DNA of 13,361 nt from Gymnopilus junonius. Its lineage: Eukaryota; Basidiomycota; Agaricomycetes; Agaricales; Galerinaceae. Position numbers and translations under genes: made by a program. Shown piece after piece: positions 7,716-13,361 of this stretch. The notes below the pieces were generated by a model, which was not told where the DNA came from, made no database searches, and saw only the letters and a program-made list of their open reading frames with translations. The stretch spans positions 1-13,361 of the forward strand of contig JADNYJ010000777.1 of the NCBI GenBank assembly GCA_015501075.1, read 5' to 3'. Within the stretch, counting starts at the first letter, position 1. Each line of letters starts with the position of its first letter.

Positions 7716-9654
7716 TTATCCGACACCCCGAGGGGGGCGGTTGAAGGCGAATGCCGTAGGATTAGCCTTCAAAAAGGATACGAGCTGATCCAGATGAACT
7801 GGATAGTCGTGACGGTCATGCTGGGGACACGTCCGGAACAAGTGATCACGAGTTTGGGTATGGTAGCCGCACTCGCAACTGGTGGATTCGGGGATGTTGA
7901 ATCGAGAGTAGTACTCCCCAATGGGAGCATGGTTGGTGATGGCCCGAGTGACCCTTGTAAAGAGGGTCAGGTCGCCGCCTGCAGCTTGAAGCCAGGGACC
8001 GCCTCGTTTGGCCCGTGGTTCGAGTCGACCCCCGTCGAGGTCGGTGAGTGACAGAAATTGTCGCCCTGAGTACGAAGGTTGCTGGAACAACTCTTGCCAG
8101 CCTTCCCCCGGATTATCGTCCGCTGCTTTGTGCAACGATGCAAGTGAGTGTGGCGTGTTAGGCCCCACCACTACAGAAAGCTCAGTCGCCATGAGATGAG
8201 CTTGATAGTGTATGCCCCACTTCAGAGAAGATGGGACATGATGAAGGGAGATGTGGCGGCCAGGGCCCCTGGTCCACCACTCTGTAAGGGCGCGGATCAC
8301 AGCCAAGGAATGACCCTGGCCGGAATGCACGGAGGCATCAAGCAGACTCCCCAAAGCCTTGGTGGAATCCGACAAGATAACAATGTAGTCACAATTGTCC
8401 ATGGCACAAGCCCGGACAATTACAGTACGAAGGGAGTAAAGCTCCGCATCCTCTGCAAGAGCACTCCCAGCTGCATAGCGAGATGCATGCACCTCGACTC
8501 CCTGGCGAAAGACAAGCGAAGCTGCAATAGCCTGCTTGTTCCGGTCAATGGGGCGACTACCATCGCCGACACAGATCAGAGTGGACGGTTCCCACTTCGA
8601 GGCCTCCCAGAAGCGGTCTAACCATTCGCGCCGGAGCCCAACCTTATCCTTGGGTGCCGGAGTGATATCAAAGCGAATTCCATGATGTAACTCAAGGAAT
8701 CGCCCACCTGGACGAGCCTCTGGAGCAAAGGGCTCCAGCGGCTCGCTGACTACATGGAGCATGTCATCGACATCCATAACCGTACCCCGCACCTTAGCGC
8801 GCTGTGGGGCAGTCATAAAGGCAGCAGAGCGAGGGTGAGGAGTCGCTCCTTTGGAAAAGGGCGCACTCAGAAGAGAGCGCACCGGGTGAGTGTCCAATAG
8901 GGCCGCCATGCGCAGAATACCGACTGCAGCAGCACGTTTCAGGACTAAGTTGATAGGGACCAGGCCAGCAAGGGCCTCGATCCCTCCAGTTGGGGAGGTG
9001 CGGAAAGCACCGGTAATCCAGAGCGCAGCATGACGTTGCATGCTGGTCAGTAGTTTAATGGTTCCCTGGCACTTAGCGCCTTGGAAGAACCACAAGTGAA
9101 GGCCGTATGTTGCGATAGGCAACACACAAGACCTGTAAAGCAGCCGCTTTTGCATGGGCGTGAGCCCCCTAGATGAGTTGCCAAGCATCCGCATCGCCTT
9201 AACGGTGGTGAAGGACTTGGTGGAGTAATACCGGACATGTTCGTGAAATGTCAATTTCCGGTCAAAGAAGAAACCCAAGTACCGCCAAAATGGCTTGGGC
9301 GTCAGACGCTTGTCGCGGGTGTAACGAGCATACCCCAGATCCATGGACGGATTGAACTCCGAGTGAGAACGATCAAAATGGAATAACTCCATTTTGTCGT
9401 GCTCAAGAGCGAGGGCGAACTTTGTGAAGAGTTCGAAAATCACTGCATAGGACCTTTTCAAGGCTAAGCAGTTGGAGTCAAGGGTCTTTGACTGCACAAT
9501 GAGGGTGCCGTCATCGACGTAGGAGAGCAGAGTGGTATCAGAGACTGACTCGTTCTGCATGAAGAGCTTCAGCACTGGTGCAAGGAAGAGTGCCGAAAGT
9601 ACCGGGGACAAAGCAGAGCCCTGCCCCACCCCGACATCAGCTTGTCGGGGTCAG
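7716..9654 (-). pseudogene. LINE B ORF2 remnant: reverse transcriptase (from motif B), RNase H, C-terminal zinc finger
   Basis: From GQGSALSPV a frame of 637 codons runs without interruption to the TAA at 7716-7718. Counted from the residue before GQGSAL: catalytic YVDD at 37-40, FWRYLGFFFDRKLTF near 114-128, RNase H with D356 (VGDGS), E396 (AEDAE) and D421 (LSDST), and a C-terminal zinc finger C585-x-C587-x8-H596-x4-C601 (CECGYHTQTRDHLFRTC). Endonuclease and reverse transcriptase motif A are missing because of 5' truncation, so it cannot work alone. The first few codons at the 5' junction are out of frame, since one C of a C-run present in LINE C is absent. The usual last RNase H acidic residue is not obvious: after HHVPSSLKWGIHYQ comes AHLMA where other RNase H proteins have an AD.LA-like motif. 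Confidence 0.92.
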
Positions 9655-9669
9655 ACAATGCTGCCATCT
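9655..9669. repeat. Target-site duplication of LINE B, right copy
   Basis: ACAATGCTGCCATCT is identical to 7227-7241. A 14-bp version lacking one G is at 12539-12552, at the right end of LINE C. Confidence 0.92.
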
Positions 9670-10127
9670 GCTAACTTCACCCCAGTGCGAAAGGGAATAT
9701 AATTGCGCATCCAATGACGATGTGGGGTCATATGAGATGTGGCACCTGTGTCTGCAGTCCAGTCATTATCAGCAGGTGGGAGTGAGGTAGAAGAGCGATG
9801 ACTTGCATTTCCAGCGAATTCAGTCACTCCTGACGAAGATGTAGAGTCTGTGGAGGCAGCTGCAGCTGCAGCCTTCGCTTTTCGCACTTTTGGTGGCTTA
9901 TTGGCCCAGATAGTATGCTTGTTGGTTGCATACTCTGCTCCTCGCTTGTATGCATCGCAATCCTTGATTCCATGCGCTGGGTCATTGCAGAAGATACAGG
10001 GATGCTTCCCAGAGTCAGAGGAAGCAGCCAGAGCGCTCCCAACTGATATAGCATCATTTGCACGTCATTTGCGTTGTATACAATGGTCAAATTGAAGAAA
10101 CGCAGTTTGCACGTTTGTCCGGGTAGC
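9655..10127 (-). pseudogene. Copia gag C-terminus, zinc knuckle and protease (first copy)
   Basis: Reading down from 10127 the frame gives TRTNVQTAFLQFDHCIQRK, a TGA stop (10065-10067), then RANDAISVGSALAA, the CCHC zinc knuckle CIFCNDPAHGIKDC (C-x2-C-x4-H-x4-C), an Ala-rich linker, and the aspartic protease active site in WTADTGATSHMTPHRHW. It ends at ADGSIV, which continues as SSAGIGT on the far side of LINE B. The gag knuckle binds element RNA; the protease would cut the polyprotein. Apart from the single TGA, the frame here is intact. The gag N-terminus is not in this segment because a second LINE insertion site adjoins it at 10127. Confidence 0.9.
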
Positions 10128-10146
10128 TTTTTTTTTTTTTTTTTTT
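10128..10146 (-). repeat. Poly(A) tail of LINE C (19 T on the plus strand)
   Basis: A pure run of 19 T follows GGGTAGC of the copia gag segment and precedes the LINE 3' UTR. Confidence 0.93.
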
Positions 10147-10563
10147 AAATCAAGGATTTATATACCGGTGCGCGAAAGCAGTCCGGTCGCAGATATACAT
10201 ACACCCGAAGTAATCTACAATTAAACTATGCCTAGTGCGAGACTGGCTCTCGCGGGCCGACTTAGGACCTAAAACAATGGGCCCGTACTCTCGTTGATGC
10301 CCCGACCGAAGGGAGGGGTCCAACAAAGCAATGGAAGGGCACCGGAAGGGGGCCCGCCAACCAAACCCAACAGCCCAGGATGTGCGCATACTGTGTTAGC
10401 CACTGAAGGCAGACCATTTCGGGTCGCCGAAGCAGGGGGCCACACTTGTCTGTCGATATCGCCGAAGCTCCAGAACCCAGACCCCCACCCTCAACCCAGC
10501 AAAGCCGAAGCCCGCCAAGTATTAGGACTCTGTTCTGAGCGCACCCCAAACCGCCGAATCCAG
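10147..10563 (-). other. 3' untranslated region of LINE C
   Basis: This stretch is homologous to 7266-7715 and, up to the window edge, differs from the LINE D 3' UTR only by indels. It includes the terminal hairpin at 10164-10187. The frame-shifted ORF2 end reads about 35 bp further in than in LINE B, so the true 3' UTR probably begins near 10598. Confidence 0.78.
10164..10187 (-). other. Terminal stem-loop in LINE C 3' UTR
   Basis: Identical in sequence and in distance to the poly(A) with the LINE B hairpin at 7283-7306. Confidence 0.6.
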
Positions 10564-12538
10564 TCAGCAGGAACAACACCTACCTTGCCCACCCAAGTTA
10601 TCCGACACCCCGGGGGGGCGGTTGAAGGCGAATACCGTAGGATTAGCCTTCAAAAAGGATACGAGCTGATCCAGACGAACTGGATAGTCGTGACGGTCGT
10701 GCTGGGGACACGTCCAGAACAAGTGATCACGAGTTTGGGTATGGTGGCCGCACTCGCAACTGGTGGATTCGGGGATGTTGAATCGAGAGTAGTACTCCCC
10801 AATGGGAGCATGGTTGGTGATGGCGCGAGTGACCCTTGTAAAGAGGGTCAGGTCGCCTCCTGCAGCTTGAAGCCAGGGACCGCCTCGTTTGGCCCGTGGT
10901 TCGAGTCGACCCCCGTCGAGGTCGGTGAGCGACAGAAATTGTCGCCCTGAGTACGAAGGTTGCTGGAACAGCTCTTGCCAGCCTTCCCCCGGATTATCGT
11001 CCGCTGCTTTGCGCAACGATGCAAGTGAGTGTGGCGTGTTAGGCCCCACCACTACAGAAAGCTCAGTCGCCATGAGATGAGCTTGATAGTGTATGCCCCA
11101 CTTCAGAGAAGATGGGACATGATGAAGGGAGATGTGGCGGCCAGGGCCCCTGGTCCACCACTCTGTAAGGGCGCAGATCACAGCCAAGGAATGACCCTGG
11201 CCGGAATGCATGGAGGCATCAAGCAGACTCCCCAAAGCCTTGGTGGAATCCGACAAGATAACGATGTAGTCACAGTTGTCCATGGCGCAAGCCCGGACAA
11301 TTGCAGTATGAAGGGAATAAAGCTCCGCATCCTCTGCAAGAGCACTCCCAGCCGCGTAGCGAGATGCATGCACCTCAACTCCCTGGCGAAAGACAAGTGA
11401 AGCTGCAATAGCCTGCTTGTTCCGGTCAGTGGGGCGACTACCATCGCCGACACAGATCAGAGTGGACGGTTCCCGCTTCGAGGCCTCCCAGAAGTGGTCT
11501 AACCATTCGCGCCGGAGCCCAACCTTATCCTTGGGTGCCGGAGTAATATCAAAGCGAACTCCATGATGTAACTCAAGGAATCGCCCACCTGGATGAGCCT
11601 CTGGAGCAAAGGGCTCCAGCGGCTCGCTGACTACATGGAGCGTGTCATCGACGTCCATAACCGTACCCCGCACCTTAGTGTGTTGTGGGGCAGTCATAAA
11701 GGCAGCAGAGCGAGGGTGAGGAGTCGCTCTTTTGGAAAATGGTGCACTCAGAAGAGATCGCACTGGGTGAGTGTCCGAGAGGGCTGCCATGCGCAGAACA
11801 CCGACTGCAGCAGCACGTTTCAGGACTAAGTTGATAGGGACCAGGCCAGCAAGGGCCTCGATCCCTCCAGTTGGAGAGGTGCGGAATGCACCGGTAATCC
11901 AGAGTGCAGCATGACGTTGCATGCTGGTCAGTAGTTTAATGGTTCCCTGGCACTTAGCGCCTTGGAAGAACCACAAGCGAAGGCCGTATGTTGCAATAGG
12001 CAACACACAAGACCTGTAAAGCAGATGCTTTTGCATGGGCGTAAGCCCCCTAGATGAGTTACCAAGCATCCTCATCGCCCTGACAGTGGTGAAGGACTTG
12101 GTGGAGTAATACCGGACATGTTCGTGAAATGTCAGTTTCCGGTCAAAGAAGAAACCCAAGTACCGCCAAAATGGCTTGGGCGTCAGACGCTTGTCACGGG
12201 TGTAACGAGCATACCCCAGATCCATGGACGGATTGAACTCCGAGTGAGAACGATCAAAATGGAATAACTCCATTTTGTCGTGCTCAAGAGCGAGGGCGAA
12301 CTTTGTGTGAAGAGTTCGAAAATCACTGCATAGGACCTTTTCAAGGCTAAGCAGTTGGAGTCAAGGGTCTTTGACTGCACAATGAGGGTGCCGTCATCGA
12401 CGTAGGAGAGCAGAGTGGTATCAGAGACTGACTCGTTCTGCATGAAGAGCTTCAGCACTGGTGCAAGGAAGAGTGCCGAAAGTACCGGGGACAAAGCAGA
12501 GCCCTGCCCCACCCCGACATCAGCTTGTCGGGGGTCAG
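10564..12538 (-). pseudogene. LINE C ORF2 remnant: reverse transcriptase (from motif B), RNase H, zinc finger, one frameshift
   Basis: This is the same region as the LINE B ORF2 remnant. From the junction it reads DPRQADVGVGQGSALS, catalytic YVDD and IFELFT, then a 2-bp TG insertion at about 12305-12308 shifts the frame. The rest is open in the next frame from ELFHFDRSHS to the zinc finger CECGHHTQTRDHLFWTC. RNase H residues D, E and D (CVGDGSRP, AEDAELYS, VILSDST) are kept. Near the C-terminus one base fewer in a G-run moves the stop, replacing RPPRGVG with RPPGVSDNLGGQG and a Cys-rich tail. The endonuclease and motif A are absent through 5' truncation. Both indels fall in short repeats and could be sequencing errors. 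Confidence 0.9.
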
Positions 12539-13004
12539 ACAATGCTCCATCTGCTAACTTCACCCCAGTGCGAAAGGAATATAATTGCGCATCCAATGAC
12601 GATGTGGGGTCATATGAGATGTGGCACCTGTGTCTGCAGTCCAGTCATTATCAGCAGGTGGAGTGAGGTAGAAGAGCGATGACTTGCATTTCCAGCGAAT
12701 TCAGTCACTCCTGACGAAGATGTAGAGTCTGTGGAGGCAGCTGCAGCTGCAGCCTTCGCTTTTCGCACTTTTGGTGGCTTATTGGCCCAGATAGTATGCT
12801 TGTTTTGCATACTCTGCTCCTCGCTTGTATGCATCGCAATCCTTGATTCCATGCGCTGGGTCATTGCAGAAGATACAGGGATGCTTCCAGAGTCAGGAAG
12901 CAGCCAGAGCGCTCCCAACTGATATAGCATCATTTGCACGTCATTTGCGTTGTATACAATGGTCAAATTGAGAAAAACGCAGTTTGCACGTTTGTCCGGG
13001 TAGC
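12539..13004 (-). pseudogene. Copia gag C-terminus, zinc knuckle and protease (second copy, frameshifted)
   Basis: This is a duplicate of 9655-10127. I find no base substitutions outside indel sites but about seven small length changes: one base missing in GCTGCC, AGGGAA, GGTGGGA and TTCCCAG; two missing in GTTGGTTG and in CAGAGG; and a changed A-run (AATTGAGAAAAACG). These break the frame before and within the protease, so DTGATSHM is not in frame with gag here. The same TGA is present at 12941-12943, so that stop predates the duplication. The zinc knuckle and NKHTIWANKPPKVRKAK are readable in pieces. Confidence 0.88.
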
Positions 13005-13361
13005 TTTTTTTTTTTTTTTTTAAATCAAGGATTTATATACCGGTGCGCGAAAGCAGTCCGGTCGCAGATATACATACACCCGAAGTAATCTACAATTAAA
13101 CTATGCCTAGTGCGAGACTGGCTCTCGCGGGCCGACTTAGGACCTAAAACAATGGGCCCGTACTCTCGTTGATGCCCCGACCGAAGGGAGGGGTCCAACA
13201 AAGCAATGGAAGGGCACCGGAAGGGGCCCGCCAACCAAACCCAACCCAGGATGTGCGCATACTGTGTTAGCCACTGAAGGCAGACCATTTCGGGTCGCCG
13301 AAGCAGGGGGCCACACTTGTCTGTCGATATCGCCGAAGCTCCAGAACCCCAGACCCCCACC
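13005..13361 (-). mobile_element. LINE D, 3' end only (poly(A) and 3' UTR), cut by the window edge
   Basis: A 17-T run (13005-13021) follows the same GGGTAGC flank as LINE C. The following 340 bp match the LINE C 3' UTR apart from three indels, and include the terminal hairpin at 13039-13062. No coding part is reached. If the exchange model holds, this is the original insertion at the second site, and copia gag should continue on its far side. Confidence 0.88.
13039..13062 (-). other. Terminal stem-loop in LINE D 3' UTR
   Basis: Identical in sequence and in distance to the poly(A) with the LINE B hairpin at 7283-7306. Confidence 0.6.

Larger units (their letters stand above)
7241..9654 (-). 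mobile_element. LINE B, 5'-truncated LINE insertion in copia
   Basis: This copy has a poly(A) at its 3' end, is flanked by a perfect 15-bp target-site duplication and starts inside reverse transcriptase, at the base that matches position 1844 of LINE A. These are the marks of target-primed reverse transcription with incomplete cDNA. It splits the copia frame between protease and integrase. At its 5' junction, one T is shared by target and LINE, a possible microhomology. The long uninterrupted ORF2 remnant and the intact tail point to a recent insertion. Confidence 0.95.
10128..12538 (-). mobile_element. LINE C, mosaic 5'-truncated LINE
   Basis: This copy has a poly(A) and the same truncation point as LINE B, but its two flanks do not match as a target-site duplication. 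The left flank is GTCCGGGTAGC (copia gag), shared with LINE D; the right flank is the LINE B target site. Its 3' UTR has the variants of LINE D, and its last ~340 bp at the 5' end have no substitutions against LINE B. It is therefore best read as a recombinant between two separate insertions. Confidence 0.88.
7266..13021. repeat. Tandem duplication, two units of about 2.88 kb (7266-10146 and 10147-13021)
   Basis: Each unit is a truncated LINE plus the copia gag-protease segment and ends in a T-run followed by the same AAATCAAGGATTT. Unit lengths are 2881 and 2875 bp. A third unit begins at 13022 and is cut by the window edge. The middle LINE combines the left flank of one insertion with the right flank of another, which simple transposition would not give. 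Confidence 0.9.
4982..13361 (-). mobile_element. Ty1/copia LTR retrotransposon, doubly deleted and split by nested LINEs
   Basis: Copia order on the minus strand is gag C-terminus and zinc knuckle, protease, integrase N-terminal zinc finger, reverse transcriptase, RNase H, then 3' LTR, which is the Ty1/copia order (integrase before reverse transcriptase). Own sequence covers 4982-7241, 9655-10127 and, as a duplicate, 12539-13004; the rest is inserted LINE. The 5' LTR and gag N-terminus are not seen and should lie beyond 13361. The 5 bp left of the LTR (GCAGG, 4977-4981) is the candidate half of a target-site duplication. With most of integrase and RNase H gone, the element cannot be autonomous. 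Confidence 0.9.

Noticed and set aside
7512..8051. 179-codon plus-strand open frame, repeated in LINE C as 10294-10950
   Set aside because: It is antisense to the LINE 3' UTR and ORF2 end. It recurs only because the LINE recurs, and it lacks any known motif.
8148..8621. Plus-strand open frames opposite RNase H (also 524-796 and 11029-11400)
   Set aside because: Shadows of the RNase H coding strand, which shows the D, E, D residues in order.
7266..13021. CRISPR-like or satellite array
   Set aside because: Only two complete units of 2.88 kb, each made of recognisable transposon parts.

Overview
The window is wall-to-wall retrotransposon DNA, with every element on the minus strand and no host gene visible. 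Two families are present: a poly(A)-tailed non-LTR retrotransposon (LINE) with a zinc-knuckle ORF1 and an ORF2 coding endonuclease, reverse transcriptase, RNase H and a C-terminal zinc finger; and a Ty1/copia LTR retrotransposon. The LINE proteins (domain order, EPPW endonuclease, AQFFPSL reverse transcriptase, three CCHC-like motifs in ORF1) look like the large LINE family common in Agaricomycete fungi, so a basidiomycete genome is most likely. That is judged from remembered family resemblance, not a search.

Layout, left to right. 1-4981: LINE A, an old copy with frameshifts and in-frame stops; it runs off the left edge and its ORF1 is still open where it meets an LTR at 4982. 4982-5146: a 165-bp copia 3' LTR with perfect 7-bp terminal inverted repeats. 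5147-7241: the 3' half of a copia polyprotein, reading from the zinc finger of integrase to the pol stop, with two internal deletions (integrase core, most of RNase H). 7241-9654: LINE B, a 5'-truncated young insertion with a 25-nt poly(A) and a perfect 15-bp target-site duplication. 9655-10127: copia gag C-terminus plus protease. 10128-12538: LINE C. 12539-13004: a second copy of the gag-protease segment. 13005-13361: the 3' end of LINE D, cut by the window edge.

The history that fits best is nesting. Copia inserted into ORF1 of LINE A; then two LINEs inserted into that copia element at two sites about 470 bp apart; then an exchange between those two LINEs tandemly duplicated the 2.88-kb unit (LINE plus gag-protease segment). 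LINE C is a mosaic: its 3' end and left flank match LINE D, and its 5' end and right flank match LINE B. The exchange point appears to lie at about 12136-12195. The duplicated tracts differ almost only by small indels, so the second unit is either a very recent duplication with sequencing errors or an assembly artefact. 

Nothing here looks like an undescribed functional system. The points worth following are the mosaic duplication, the doubly deleted copia element, in-frame TGA stops that look like CpG decay of CGA arginine codons, a hairpin conserved just upstream of the LINE poly(A), and a repeat/hairpin structure inside the LTR.
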